From positions 1 to 64,000 of the forward strand of contig ML769602.1 in the NCBI GenBank assembly GCA_009733575.1: a DNA stretch of 64,000 bases, given 5' to 3'. The translations under genes were made by a program, and so were the position numbers. Within the stretch, counting starts at the first letter, position 1. The number at the start of each line of letters is the position of its first letter. This document shows, piece by piece, positions 22,284-35,544 of the stretch. Under the pieces are notes generated by a model, which ran no database searches, had not been told where the DNA came from, and saw nothing but the letters and a program-made list of their open reading frames with translations. This stretch comes from Gymnopus androsaceus JB14 (Eukaryota > Basidiomycota > Agaricomycetes > Agaricales > Omphalotaceae).

Positions 22284-23609
22284 TCAAGGGATCTCCAGGG
22301 AGGGAACATCTTCCAAATGAAAACTGTGCTCGTAGGTATTTCCTGTTTGAATCAGGATGACAAGCATAACTGGACTCAGGGCCTATGGGTCAAAGACAAA
22401 GAGATTGAATAATCCATGTCAAATATAAATTAGAAGAGAGTCAAACTTACAGCACTATAGATATATAATCCATCGAGAAAGAAACCAGCATTAAAAACAG
22501 GAGAAAAGCCAGCTGCATGAATATCCAGTGCACTAAAGATAATGTTGGTTGCCTTTGCATATGATAAGTTGTAACTTCATGTCTTTCCTGATACTTGAGA
22601 AAATCACAAACCTGTATTACACCAAAAATGGCACCAGACTCAACTATAAGTTGAAGGATTTTTTCCACTTGTGTTTTGCTATTGCGAGATATTGCATGGA
22701 TTGATTTATGATGTGTCCTGAACTCATATATTAAGTGAAGCTCAACAAAATGAGGTACTTTGCACTAACCACGCTCGATATCCTATCAGTGATGTCCCCA
22801 CAATATTTACTGTAAGATTGAGCACAGTACTGACCCAATCCAATGTTATATTGTTGTTTATTACGACTGAATCAAAGGTGAATCTGGTGGCAGCAATGTC
22901 ATCAGCAATGTTAACCCCTAAGGAGAGTGTCAGCCAGCATTTACGCCTGAGAAAATAGCAGCAGAGATCACCTATGTCCAACAGCAGGAGAATCATTATT
23001 GTCCATCTAATCAGCCTATTCTCTCCAAAAAGTGCCCAAGCTCTCCAGACAATAGCTATATCAGCTAGTAAGGCCTGTATGTAGGATAAAATATTGGTTT
23101 TCATGCTGAAATGAGTATTTATGCAGAATTTACATTGGTAGTTGAAGACCAGGTTGATAAAATGTCTGGTACATTGGATTTCAAGTTGGCAGCCATCTCC
23201 TCTGCAATGAGACCTCCTGAAAGTGACACCACAAAGCCTGACTGGACAAGGATCAAATTGCTTGCAAAACTTGCACAAGTGGTAAGAGTCAACATTGCAA
23301 ATCCTGCCAGCAGGAGTGCAATCAAGCCTTTATGTGCCCATCCATTATTTTCCTTTTGCCTACAGTGTGGTTCTAGGTGTTAGTATAACAGAATATGGAA
23401 CCAGGAAATAAGCACACAAGATGATAGACATGCTAATGATGAAAGCCAGTATGTAGACTCCTGGTAGCAACCTGTTAAATAAATGTCCTTCTACACCACC
23501 TTTATATATGTTGCCTACCAAGCAGTCCCATTTGAAATATAAGGGCAGAAATATTTTGAAATAATGAAGCTCCAGCAGCTGTAATTTGTTCTGACTCTTC
23601 TGGTGTCAT
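22284..23609 (-). CDS. Seven-helix membrane protein, 305 aa
   Basis: Eight exons: 23609-23519, 23460-23418, 23359-23134, 23074-22972, 22917-22770, 22717-22612, 22552-22451 and 22382-22284. All have GT-AG introns and an unbroken frame. Hydrophobic segments fall at about residues 18-46, 56-78, 121-138, 142-160, 190-210, 226-246 and 265-290. The motif DIAIVWRAWALF in the third segment and VEKILQLIVESGAIF before the sixth are hallmarks of a large, uncharacterised agaric membrane-protein family that looks receptor-like. No ligand or role is known. The gene is surrounded by repeats but is itself intact. Confidence 0.8.
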
Positions 23610-23699
23610 GGTAGATGTCGTAGCAAGTGATATGATGGGTAGTGCAGTGACTTCTGCGTAAGACACCTTTAATTTATACCATTGCTTCTGCATTTATTC

Positions 23700-25300
23700 C
23701 CAATGTCTCCAATCTAGATGCAGAGTCCTCAGCTCACATCCAATATACTGTGATAACTACCATCATTGTCTGAGTTGTCATTTTGATCCCAGAATTTCTC
23801 AGCTCTGCTGACTGCAACAAGAGTCCCAGCCATCTTCTGTATTGCATCTGAAGCTTCATATTCAATTTGGATGTGAATAATTGTCCTGAGTCCTGAATCC
23901 TGGCACAAGGACTTCAGTGGTGGCCTATATGAATATATGGAGCAAGCCAAAAATCCCATCCAACAGAGGATATGAGCTGAGAGCTCATTTAAGACAGGAC
24001 ACACATCTGCAAAACCTGGGTGTTTGTACAGGAAGGGTATCTGTACAGAACTGGACAGCTCTATGGCTGCTGTAGATTAAGTATATTGGGCTTCTGTACA
24101 GCACTGTACAGCAATCCACAGCAATCCACAGCAGCTCACAGTTCACCCAAGTTTGCTAATGCAGGGAAATGCTGAGTGATTTCACATTCTGGGTGTAAGT
24201 GAGATGAGGTGAAAGGTCAAAAATCGGCCATCTGCATAGATATTAGGAGAGATTGTAAGTGTATATATGGTCAAATTTTTGGGATACATGGGTACAGTGT
24301 CACTCAAGAAAAGGCAGAGTCAAACAGTATATTCCGTTTGAGCCTCGTAGTGGGAGTCAGGACGCAAACGGATGGGGATCAAAGTACTACAAACAGGGTA
24401 TATACGGTAAATTAATATTTCCAATCAGAGGCCGTGGCGAGCAACGGCACTCGGCAAAATCAAATCCAACACATTTTGCAGCGGATTATACCAGGGAGAT
24501 GGATGGATATGGTTCCTTTGCTGTGTGTTATTGCTATCAGGGACCGTTATTCTGCGATATCTCACAATTTTCCTCAATCTTCACTTTCGTTTGATGGGAG
24601 AAAAAAGCTAAACAGATGCAGGCTCAGATTTCGGCATATGAGATAGTCTCGAGGCTTGCTTCACCAATCGATTGGGCAAGGACAGCATTTACCACAGCCG
24701 GAAAATGTTGGATTTATTCCGGTGACCGGACACTCGCTCGATCGATACTTGTTGCTTGGACACAGTATTTGATATTATTCTAGGTATATAGTTGATGTAG
24801 TTTTACCGGGAACCGTTGCACGTTTGCTGCGGTTCCCTGCCTACTCCGAATTCATTACCTTTGATCCAAGGCTCAATTCCAACAGAAAATTCAATATGTA
24901 GGGAGAATTCTAACAATGTTGTATAGCATGATTGTGTGAGAGGTCCATTAGTATGACAACAGCAAAAGAGCAAGTGGAGGTGATGAAGGGAAAAAAGTAG
25001 ATGCACTGGCAAGGGAGGGAACACCTCCCTCCCCCGTGGCCTGGCCTACAGCAGGCACGGACCGTAGGAAAGGCAGGGAGGGCTCCTTTTTTTTTGTTTA
25101 AGTAACCTTTCTATGAAAGACAAGGAGGTGCACTGCAGGAAGGGATAGAAATACTGAAGTAATGGGAGTTACGATTCTGAAAGGGAGGCTTAATTATTAG
25201 TATATTAGATTGTTTATTTATGATTATTATAATATACTAATTTAACCAGAGTACAATTATATTCATTTCATTAATACAATGGCAGATCAAAGGCTCATAG
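23700..25300. other. AT-rich repeat-like region, no gene
   Basis: A minus-strand frame at 24004-23729 (91 aa) upstream of the membrane-protein gene has no family I know. At 24040-24140 there are clustered CTGTACAG and CAATCCACAG motifs. The rest is AT-rich with T/A runs. Probably decayed transposon sequence. Confidence 0.4.
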
Positions 25301-25594
25301 TAATACTCCCTTGACTTTGTCCCATCCTAAAGTGGCTGGGTCCGAAGCTGCTGCTGCTGCAGTGGCATGCTCACATTATTTGTTGGTGGAGACAATATGG
25401 GGCTCCTCAGTTGTAGGTGTATACTGTCAAAGCTCAGTGCAAAGGGGTTTATATCCAGGCCTGAACCTCAACCTGCTATCCAAAAACCAGATACTAGCGG
25501 GGAAAAACTGTGGACAATCTCATTGGAATGACCTTGTGCAAGAAAGGGTCTGGATTGTATAGTTTTTGGACCAGTGATGCGATGAAAACGGCCA

Positions 25595-25897
25595 ATGACA
25601 CTCCTCATGATCCTCAAGGAGGTTGCTATTACCAAAAATGGGCACAACAGAACAACAGAAAGGAACTTTGCGACTGCTGGGAAGACAAACTTTTTACCTG
25701 TGGATGCCAGTAAAGACACTAACATGCAGATTCGTTTCTTCATGGCATCGTCCAAAGCCTATGCCAAAATTGCCACTGGGGACATTGTAGTGATCTCTAT
25801 GGAAAGGAAGCCAAAGCATCCTTGGATTTGGGCTGCGAATGATGAGTTTTGGAATGCAGAGCTGACTGTACTTTGGGACAGGTCTGAGGTCTCATGA
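25595..25897 (+). other. Repeat-associated ORF, 100 aa
   Basis: This frame ends in a passage rich in Trp and Glu (HPWIWAANDEFWNAELTVLW). The last ~75 bp also occur at 21587-21663, so it belongs to a dispersed repeat rather than a host gene. An overlapping frame at 25510-25713 contains a Cys-rich tail. I do not recognise either. Confidence 0.35.
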
Positions 25898-26827
25898 AGA
25901 GGGTGCGGATGGGCTGATGTTGCTCACAAGCATTAGCATAGACAAAACACTTAAAATTATGCACCAGGAGGATATTTGGAAGGCCGTCAATGGTCCTATG
26001 CCTGAAGTAGCCAAACCCATGTAGATCTTCACTTGGCAGTGCTGTTGTCTGTTTGAGCTGGCCTGTAGATAGCCAACAATGAACAATTCACCGATTTCGA
26101 CCACCGTAGACTCAGCTTGGGCTGTTAGTTTTAGTGCTGGGTGGCAGGTATATCAACCACTTAGCTGACGGCATCATTGTCATGCGACTCTTCTCTTACC
26201 ATTCGAATTTGTTCATCACTCAACCTCAGCCAGAAAAAGACTAGTGGTAGGATTGGCGAATAACTTTCTTTAATGAAATATGGTACATATTGTGCCCAAG
26301 TCCACCTTGACTAACCTGGTTGCACCTTCAATGTGGAAATTCAAAGCTGCTTCTATGCCAAGACCTCATGTCATGATCTATATTCCTTGTTTCTGCTCAC
26401 TCCGACTACTTCATTGGGCAATATGGTGCTCTCATTTCTATTAGGATTCAAAGACCTTGTTTGCCAGCACCTGGTGCCCAAGACTACTAGCGCCATGAGA
26501 AGATGCAGGAACTCTTGCAGTACTCAATCTATTCGGTATCATCATCAGAATGGAGAAACTGAGTCGAAATTTAACATGCTCATGACTTCCTTCCTTGTTG
26601 AAGCTGGATTGTCTTTCACAGTATTAATACTGAGGCTCCCATAGTCGAAGAACTGAGCAAACATCATGCCATTAACAAACCTAATGAGGACATTTTGGGT
26701 GGGTTATCACTGGAACTTGAAGAGAAATAAGCAGAAGAGACAACATCAGTGCAAGCTAAGGGTGGCTTACTGATGCAAGAGGTGTTTGGACAACAAAGCC
26801 TAAGTCGCCACCTGCCTATACAATATC

Positions 26828-27295
26828 TCTACGGTTTCGTCCTTCAATGCTCTCCTCACTTTGGCATCCTTCGCATTCTTGTATTCATGTCTCGGTTAAT
26901 ATCTTTCGTCCTTCTCTTCTGGATGATTACAGGGACTGGTTCCGTTGAAACTTCTGGCACCAGAAACATACCAGAGGCAATAAGATCATCCACTTGTTTA
27001 AGCACTCTGACTTCTCCAAACATGTAGTTGTTGGCAGCATGCATGATCTTCATGACTATGTTTTTGCCTTCATGATGTTTCCTTGAGCAGATAGACATCT
27101 CGGTGATTTATTCCTTTCCCTCCATCTATTCTTTCTTGAGCATATAGGTCCCTGACAAAGTAGCCGCTGTAAAATACAAACGAAACAGTCGGCAGCAGTT
27201 AAAGAGATTATTTCCAGACACTAACAAAAAACTTTCTTGTCATCAGCATCAAGGAGCTCAGTACTGTAGTATGGCAACCCAATCCAGGCTTCCTA
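26828..27295 (-). pseudogene. Kinase-like protein fragment
   Basis: Read on the minus strand, pieces in shifting frames give EAWIGLPYYSTELLD, then GYFVRDLYAQERIDGGK, then NIVMKIMHAANNYMFGEVRVLKQV and DDLIASGMF, and finally a KVRRALKDETVEILYRQV remnant. This order matches the N-terminal lobe of a kinase-like agaric family as I remember it. At least two frameshifts and a stop break it, and no catalytic loop follows. It is a dead fragment. Confidence 0.5.
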
Positions 27296-28132
27296 AATAT
27301 AATCAGCCTCCAATTGCGTCCCTAACAAGGATATTGCACTACACTCTCATGATATGTGAGCAGTAGAGAACCAAAAAGGAGGGCAAAATAGCGAAGATTG
27401 AACATGACAATAGGCTTAACTTCTGGCCAGAGTAAGAATGGTTTTGACGCTTCCCACCATGAGCTCTTTTATATGAGGAAGAATGGGTGCCTGGCGGTAC
27501 TCACTAGTAACTCCTTTGAACCTGCCTCCTCTGACCAGACTCATTTTATCAGATTGATCCAATCGAGCCATCTTACCAGAGTTGCGACCATTCGAGTCCA
27601 GGTGTACCCCACAGCGAGGCAAATTGCGTGTCCACCAGGCTCTGACAGACGAAACCAAGATGAAGCTCACACAATCGGCCTAAACCGGATCGCGCGCGCG
27701 CCGCTTGAGTGCGTGCACGCAGTGGATGGTCTTCGAAGGTCGAACCTAGGATCATCGATCAATACTAGAGTAGGTGCACATAGGCACCACGTAAGTCACA
27801 AAGCTCCACGCTGAGGTTTACAACATAAAAGCCCTTCTGTGCATTAAGGGATGCATAAGATAGACATGTTTCACAAAAACACCGTAAACCCATCGGGGAC
27901 AACATATAGAGACAGAGATGCGTCACAGCTGAACCTTGAACCGTAGAGAAATTAGCATTTCGCCAACTTTGCTCGATCTCGGTTCTTGTTGTGTGCTCTC
28001 TATGCACATGCCAGGAACGGCTGTCCGGAGTCTGCGAACATAACTGTGGAGAATGGCAGTGGACAAAACCAATTCGACTGCACAGATTCGATGGGCAAAT
28101 GACACACTGAAGCAACATTTGCACAAAATTCT

Positions 28133-29629
28133 TCACAGTTGGGAGAGACACCCTGGAACCGTGCACGTCCGGAAGACTCCAGTCATTCCAATACACATAC
28201 ATTCTCACTTGGTAAAATCGATTCTTCAGTTCCTCCACTATATCTCCTTCGACTAATGATCCCTGACCATCTGCTACGAGCTTCGGCGATAGCGTCGTAA
28301 GAGTCATCGACCAGGTAGGTAGAGAAGTTTGAGCATATCGCCAACGGCGATGGTAAAACCGTACGCGAGCTCCGACGGGAGGAGCCATAGATTGTGTATT
28401 CAGCGACAACGTCTCGAGAGGGATGACCAGTAGTGATGGCGTGTGACTGATACGGCAAAGAGATTGGTCCAGCATGAGGGAGAACTCTATGTCTTCTATG
28501 AACGGTATTGCGATGGATGAATTTGTATCGATGTCGGCAGAAAGAATGCGAGAAACCAAGAGTCGGGTTGGGTTGGAGCGGTTAAGGGTATTGACTATAT
28601 TGCTTCGGAACTACGTCAAAATGTAAGTGGCTCACTTGGAGAGGTAATATCGTAGTCGGACGTACTCTGTAACATCTAAAGGCTCCCCGAGAGGTTCCAT
28701 ATCGATCGGAGGTTGGAATTCGAGGGAATTCGGTCTTGACAGTGTAGGAGTCACGCTTACAGCACCTGGAGTATCGGGTATACCGTACGTTGATTGTAAA
28801 ATAAGGGAACTGGTCTACCTGTAATGAAGGGCGTAGAAGAAGCCAAGATACAGCTAAATTTAGGAAATATAGGAACAATAAATCAAAAATTGCACAAGAG
28901 ATCTACTGACTTGATTTGCTGGGAAAGGGCTTAGGAAGAAATATCCGAAACGTACAGAATGAAGCTAACACGTTCTGGATCGGAAAACCTTTGCTGCTTC
29001 GTTTACTTTCATCTTCCAAAAATTATCCCAATCGACAGTGGAAAAGAGATGGTCTCCGTGTTTAGTCCTTCCTCCGAAATGCGTGCCATCTCACGATGAT
29101 ACATTGCATACGCAAAAATCTAGCCTGCCTGTCCTTTTCAAGTTCCTTTCCAATGTATACAGAATGTATGAAGATTCCGGGATGTATGTCCTAAATCATA
29201 CTCGCCAATTCAAACATCCCAGGAAATGCATGAATCAACAACACCATGCCAGAGTACAAGAGGACGCGGGTTGGCACCAGCAGCGAGAAGGATATGGAAT
29301 AACAGCGTCGAGACTAGAACGAGAACCGAGAACATGAGGGTATTAGCTGAGAGTGACGGGTGCCAGCGCTAAAGTCACGGTCAAAGCGTAGATCATTCTA
29401 CGCTTATGTCCATAGAACAGTGGAGTAGTAGACCAGAGTACATAGTATACAAAAACAGCGCGTGTAGTTACACTTTCTTTGGTATTGTAGACAAATAACG
29501 AACACGGTATAGCCAGGGGCGAGTGGCGTAGAATGACATCCAACTCCGACAAGTGCTGATAATTGCTCGGACGACGGGCCTAGAAGTGAAGGTTTAAAGG
29601 CATATTGGGTCTGTGGTTGAATGCAACAT
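28133..29629 (-). pseudogene. FIST-domain protein, decayed copy 1 (unit A)
   Basis: Homologous to 42307-43676. The start still reads MLHSTTDP and then stops. The middle keeps TVDWDNFWKMK and a DPERVSFILYVSD block, with a stop where the reference copy continues into SPEGL. The last third keeps NTQSMAPPVGARVRFYHRR and the C-terminal CTVPGC motif, in alternating frames. Most of the first 20 N-terminal codons after the start are deleted, and the same deletion is present in unit B. Confidence 0.75.
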
Positions 29630-29699
29630 GTTGGCGCCTGTTCTCGTGATGCTACAGAATCTACAGAAAAATCACTCTTTTCGTCGTCATATTCACATC

Positions 29700-29905
29700 T
29701 TCATCGAGTTCAATATCATCATTGTCTAGATCCCATCCTCACCCCTGCCGTCCAGCGAACAACTCCAGATCGATAAGTTGGCGCTCTCGTTCGTTTTGAT
29801 TCCACAACCGGGTGTACCCCATATTTAATCTTCTCAGCGATTGGCACTGCTTTCGTGAAAGAAATGTAGATGTGTTTGAGTATCGACGACATAAAAGCTG
29901 GTCTA
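29700..29905 (-). pseudogene. Fragment of ribosomal L1-domain gene (unit A)
   Basis: Matches 50560-50840 of the L1-domain gene, including the exon start, the upstream intron region and the KTN-type coding part (reverse complement of CTCTCGTTCGTTTTGATTCC). It is joined almost directly to the start codon of the FIST copy. It marks a rearranged junction rather than a gene. Confidence 0.7.
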
Positions 29906-30019
29906 CAGATGTGGACCGTATGTTGAAAGCATAGACTATGAATACAATGAAATATGAGAGCGCAGAGCAACAAAGTATAGCACGACTGTGTCAAAGACAA
30001 AGCGGAGATGATAATGAGA

Positions 30020-32759
30020 CTAGTTGCTAGACCGCTTCGGATCCCTGGTTAAGAGTGCCTCATTCTCAAACGTGTTGAGAATCACTCGCATCGTATCGTA
30101 GGAGAAATGCCCACAAAAGGTGTCATGTTTCTGTTCGTTGTTGATGGAAGTTCCAGCCCGAAGTTTCCGCAGATATTGACCATATCCAAACATTCCATCC
30201 CATAAGGATCCCTGGATCCTGCTCAACCACACTTTGTACCCAGCAAAGAAGTCACTGATGGGAGGGATCTCCCATGTGGCTTCTGTGAGAAGAGTGCGTT
30301 TGCTGTTGAATAATGAATTATCGCCTTCAGTAAACCATTCAAGGTAGGGAAGCTCTTCGGCCTTGACTCCAGGTTTGGTGTAATGACAAACCATTATGAG
30401 CATTACATAGAACAAAGACTCCAGGTCATGGCGATAGCGGGGCGGGCCTTGCCAGGATATTGTGTGTTGTTCATGAGCCATGTAAGGTCTGGTACCGGTT
30501 CGGTGCTCAGAAGTAGGACGGTGGCCCGAGATAGTCTCAAACACTGTGGCAAGGTCAAAATCATTCAGAACTCCATAGAACTTTCCGTTCTCTTCGCGGA
30601 CCATGATGTTCAACTGGCTGATATCACGATGGAGAACCTTCGGATAAGTATAAACCCATTCGTGGCCTAACCAAATCATGTTAGAAGATCAGCAAAAAGG
30701 AAGATGAACAACTCACATTGAAAGACATCGTAGATAACTTGAGCAAATTGTCGCGAAGCCTCCAGTTTCATGAGAGGTTTAAGCTCCTCCTGAATCGAAC
30801 CCCGTATAATACGCGCCTCATAAGCACCAGGAAACTCGGCCATGAGCCTACCCTGGACGCTGTTTCTATCGAAAGGAATGGTGAACGAACAGAACAGCCT
30901 GGGCAAGTGCTTCAAAACCCATTCTTCCCTACGGTCTCTGGCCATTTTCGTGCAGCGCTCGACGATCTCCGTCTCGGAGGTACGACCTTCGCTGGGAAAG
31001 CTAATCTTTATGACCAGCTTGAGACCTTCCCAGTCGCATTGTCCACCGCTCCGGCACCCGTGCTTATGAGCACACTTCACTCGAACGACAGTTGTGCCTC
31101 TCCCTCTAATACCATAAGCACTAGACAGAATCTCTCCCAACTCGACCGTCCGCTTTCGACCGTCGGATGTCACAGGAAAGGTATAGAAGGAACCTTTCAA
31201 GGCCAATTTGGCTGGTGGTCCCTCACCTAGATCCAATTGCGACCAGCCCATTTTCGCTCCCTTCTTCAGCGAATTTGGATCCTTCAAGAGCTTTGCATCT
31301 AAACCAGGAATGATCCCGAGTTGCTGTGCGTCAAACGCATGCAATTGCTCAAGCATCTTGAGGAAGAGCGTACGCTTTTCGCGGAGGTCAAAAACCTGAA
31401 ATAATTGGCAATATATGAGTATACGCATACACATAAACCAAACAAACCCGCCTCGGATTGCACGATAGCAGAATGGTCGTAATAGACAAAACCTGATGGA
31501 AGAAAAAGTCATGAACCTGAGTAGGCGCGCAACAAATGACATGCTTACGACACATGGCGTCATCGATTAAGATCACGATAACGTGACTTCTCAAAATCCC
31601 GTTTGAGAGCATGTCTCGAGCATATCCCGCTGCTTGCCGCTTCAATCCTACGATTCCCCGTCAGTACCAAGTACAATTATTATTGGATTATTTCGACCTT
31701 CAGGCGTCTTTCGGTCGTACTCCATCAATTTCCTGTCCTGCATCATTTTATACAGTGTGCTTGAATTAGGTTCCGAAACACCTGCAGCAAGAGTGATCAT
31801 GAGTATAGAATCTGACGTCTCTGCCATTTTCTGCTTACTGGAGCTTGCAGTCTCTGGACTTTTCTTCTTACTAGCACGACTGCTGGAGCCTGCAACCTTC
31901 TTGGACGCTGTTGGCTGTTTCATTGTAGGAGTCTCTACATGTTTAAAGTGAGTGCCGAAGGCCTTCTAAATAATGGAGTCATCGCTACGAACCATCTTCC
32001 CGGGCACGCTTTTGATTGGTTTTGCTTTGCTGGGACTGACCTATGTATCGTAAAATGAATAACTAAGCAGGAAACCGAATGACAATTCAACTCACTCGAG
32101 GTCGAATCCTCATATGGGGCCTCCAACATCTTCCCTTTTTGATGTTTGAGCTCAACGGCATACAACAACAGCCCCCAGAACACAGAACCAATCTCATCCT
32201 TGTTCTCCTTAGTTCTCTCTGCCAGCTTCATCCCAACTCGTTGAAATACCACACCGATGTCTGGTTTCTCCATCACCCAAGCACCTCGCACAGGAGTTGT
32301 ATCCTGCTTGAAAAAGAGTTTTTTGTTCTCTTCCGAACCGCTTGCAGCAGAAGCGGCATTGAAAAGTTCGACAGCGGAAGGATATATCGTAGCTTCGACT
32401 CCTGGGTTGAGCGTGGTCGCTTTTAGGTAATCGCCTAGAGCACTTTCGAGTTTGTTCCAGTAATCTTTCTTGTCACTGGGAGTGGCGTTAGGAACTGATA
32501 GGCCTAAGATGACAGATGCGAATCGCTCTGGATCAACTGTCTTCATTTGGCCAAGGTCGGCGAGGAGATAATGGTTTTCTTCATCCACAAGTCTTTGTTC
32601 CTTAGCGGCGAGAGCTGACGCATAGCTACCAGCATGGTGGCTGTTTGGAGTGCTCTGGGGCTCGGTGGACCGTCGTGGAGGTGTTGTGGTGGTTTTACGA
32701 TTCTGGGAATGGTGCCCAAGAGCAGACGAGGCACTAGCAGTAGGTTCGTCTCTATCCAT
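30020..32759 (-). CDS. FunK1-type protein kinase, 811 aa, intact
   Basis: Seven exons: 32759-32096, 32040-31993, 31934-31698, 31647-31549, 31492-31431, 31395-30717 and 30666-30020. Splice phases agree and the frame is fully open. The N-terminal domain (about 1-240) contains the conserved passages ATIYPSAVELFNAAS and VMEKPDIGVVF. A Lys/Ser-rich linker (238-290) precedes the bilobed kinase. The catalytic loop is H609-R610-D611 (VLHRDISQLN), and the DFG position is D632-F633-D634 (LNDFDLA), as usual in this fungal family. Length is normal for FunK1 kinases (700-850 aa). These kinases are expanded in mushroom-forming fungi and linked by others to multicellularity, but no substrate is known. The start is set at MDRDEP by comparison with unit B; an upstream methionine at 32774 is possible. 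It is the only undamaged kinase of four copies here. Confidence 0.85.
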
Positions 32760-33360
32760 CGATGAAGGTATCACTAGGGATTCTGTGTTGGAAGTTTAAT
32801 GGACCCAAGTGCTTAAATACTTATCGACACGCTGTCACTTTTCCTAGCAATTACAGCGAGGGCTGATCCTTCTATTGTTCGACCGTTTGGTAAATTCAGG
32901 TATCCTCCCAATTTAGCAACTTCATTGTTCAAGAGATTCGGTGGCGATAAGGAAAGAAATATATATTGCTGCTTGTCAGATGTTGTGGTCGTTATTCTGA
33001 AGTATTTGTGGCGGAGACCACAGGTCGTTATTTATTCTCTTAACGCTGAATTCTATTCCGGTCTTCGAAGCATCTCTTCCGAGTCATGTCCTGCTGTTGC
33101 TTTAGGCATTCAAAGCCTTGTATTTTCTGGGATAATTGACTCCGAGAGCTGCAAGAAATCCACGATGCAGTGATGCACGCAACTGCAACCCCTTAAACGA
33201 ATCATTCGGAGTCATTATTCCCTTGTACTGACGCATGTGGTTCCTTCTTTGTACTTTCCTGTTTTTTCCCATAATCGTGGCGAGAATGCGAGTTCAACAA
33301 GCCGCCCACAGCATGTGCATGACTTGTTGTCTGGTAATTTTACTCCTGTCAATCGAGATT

Positions 33361-33870
33361 CCTAGTCATATTCATCGCTCATCCTGACTCCAACACCGGG
33401 ACTTTTGTGGTCTTTGGCTGTGTAAAGGGTGTACAGGAAGACGCTCCAATCCCAATTCACTCACATTCCACTTCGCTACATCTTTTGTTCTGAGCACGAA
33501 CATCGCCTGCATCCGCGCATCGATTCTCCCCGTCCTTCACGATCCATTTTCAGCGTATACCACGAAGCTTGTTTAACAAGCTTCACGATAATCCTTCTGT
33601 GTATGGGCTTACTACTTAGGATGAGACATCACCGGAAATCACCAGACGACGTATAGCGAGTCCCAACAGACAGAACAAGGTTGTCGCACCGTGCACGAAC
33701 CTACATTCGCAAAAATCAAGGTGCTCGTTCTTTGTTGCTCTCCGTTCATATGCCAGTGCGATATGCCAACGCCTACCTGGAAACTGCGAACATAAATTAC
33801 GGCCAAACGAACAAAACGAATCATTTATTGGATCGTAACGACGACGACTGCACACATTCAATAGGCAACG
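33361..33870. repeat. Recent duplication block, copy 1
   Basis: 33675-33865 is almost base-for-base identical to 42075-42270, running from GAACAAGGTTGTCGCACC to the CATTCAATAGGC end. Weaker matches extend to the left. The identity is far higher than between the FIST genes on their left and right. Confidence 0.8.
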
Positions 33871-34693
33871 ACACACTGAAGCAAAATTTGCACAAATTCT
33901 TCACATTTGGGAGAGACACCCTGGAACCGTGCACATCCAAGAAGACTCCCAGTCATTCCCAATACACATACCTTCTCACTTGGTAAAATTGATTCTTCAT
34001 TTCCTCCACTATATCTCCTTCGACTAATGATCCCTGACCATCTGCTACGACCTCCGGCGATAGCGTCCGAGTAAGAGTCATCGACCAGGTAGGTAGAGAA
34101 GTTTGAACATATCGCCAACGGCAATGGTAAAACTGTACGCAAGCTCCAACCGGAGGAGCCATAGATTGTGTATTCAGCAATAACCTCCCTCGAGAGGGAT
34201 GACCAGTAGTGATGGCGTGTGACTGATACGGCAAAGAAATTGGTCCAGCATGAGGGAGAACTCTATATCTTCTATGAACAGTATTGCGATGGATGAATTT
34301 GTATCAATGTTGGCAAAAAGAATGCGAGAAACCAAGAGTCGGGTTGGGTTGGAGTGGTTAAGGGTATTGACTATAGAGTATTGCTTCGGAACTACGTCAG
34401 AATGTAAGTGGCTCGCTTGGAGAGGTAATAACGTAGTCGGACATACTCTGTAACATCTAAAGGCTCCCCGAGAGGTTCCATATCGATCGGAGGTTGGAAT
34501 TCGAGGGAATTCGGTCTTGACAATGTAAGAGTCACGCCTACAGCACCAGTATTGGGTATACCATATGTTGGTTGTAAAATAAGGGAACTGGTCTACCTGT
34601 AATGGAGGGCGTAGAAGAAGCCAAGATACAGCTAAATTTAGGAAATTTAGGAACAATAAATCAAAAAATTGCACAAGAGATCTACTGACTTGA

Positions 34694-35544
34694 CATCATG
34701 GAACCTGTACAACAGTGTCTGCCAGTGGTGATAGATGGTTATTGACCAAAATCATGGTAGATAGACAAGAAATATGTTGAAATTCTAGCAAGATGTAGGC
34801 AGTGTCTATTGTAGCCATGCTGCTGGGCAATTGACACCCTTTCGCCACCTTATTTGGTGGTTAACATTGTTTACCATTGATTTTAGCAATTAACATCTTT
34901 CAACATTGTTTTAAGCCATTGACATCCTTTCAACATCATTCTAAACCATTAGCACCATTCAACATTGACTCACCATTTTCCTTGGAATGCCTTTGAATTG
35001 AGTCTTACACATGATACATACTATCTGAACCAACTGTAAAAGCTAAATACGTAGATAATAGAGGAGGAGATGCAGAGGAAGTAGTTTAGTATACATCCGT
35101 GAGCCTATATAGTGCACTACAAAGCTTATACTATAAATGGCAGCTTGGTGAAGTGGTTCCGCAGGTTGCGGGTTCAATTCCCAGACTTGGCAAATTTAAA
35201 AGTTCCAAAATAAATAGCCAGAGGCTGGTACAGTGTGGGCTAGTAACTGGCACCACCCAATAAAATTTTTTTCTTTTGTTTTAGGCTCCTTTGAAAGAAG
35301 CATAATAACCAATGGCAATTGGTGTCAATTGAACAAAATGATGTTGAAAGATGTCAATTGCCTCTATTGATGTTGATGGTGTCAATTGCCCACCATGGTA
35401 TTTTCCAGGTGTCCAGGGATGGTGAGGGTTGACACTGTTTTACAGCAGTGTCAACTACCAACATTATGGTAGGGTACTAGCATCTTGGGGGGTGATCAAT
35501 AGGTGATGTTGGGCAATAGACATATGCTGGGGGGTTTCGTGATG
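34694..35544. mobile_element. Non-autonomous element inserted in FIST copy 2
   Basis: The element is defined by comparison with unit A, where the flanks are contiguous. The ends are imperfect inverted repeats (CATCATGGAACC and reverse complement CATCACGAAACC), and GA is duplicated at the site. The left subterminal part has repeated CAATTAACATCTTTCAACATT-type units at about 34885-34975. The right part has the same unit inverted at about 35330-35390. It is non-coding. Confidence 0.7.
35138..35190 (+). repeat. tRNA-like (SINE-type) internal promoter boxes
   Basis: A-box-like TGGCAGCTTGGTGAAGTGG and B-box-like GGTTCAATTCC (35171-35181) lie in the right order inside the inserted element. The anticodon arm is too short for a functional tRNA. 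A SINE-derived origin is likely. Confidence 0.5.

Noticed and set aside
35138..35190. A functional tRNA gene
   Set aside because: The A- and B-box motifs are present, but there is no room for an anticodon arm and the acceptor ends do not pair. It is better seen as a SINE-like remnant.
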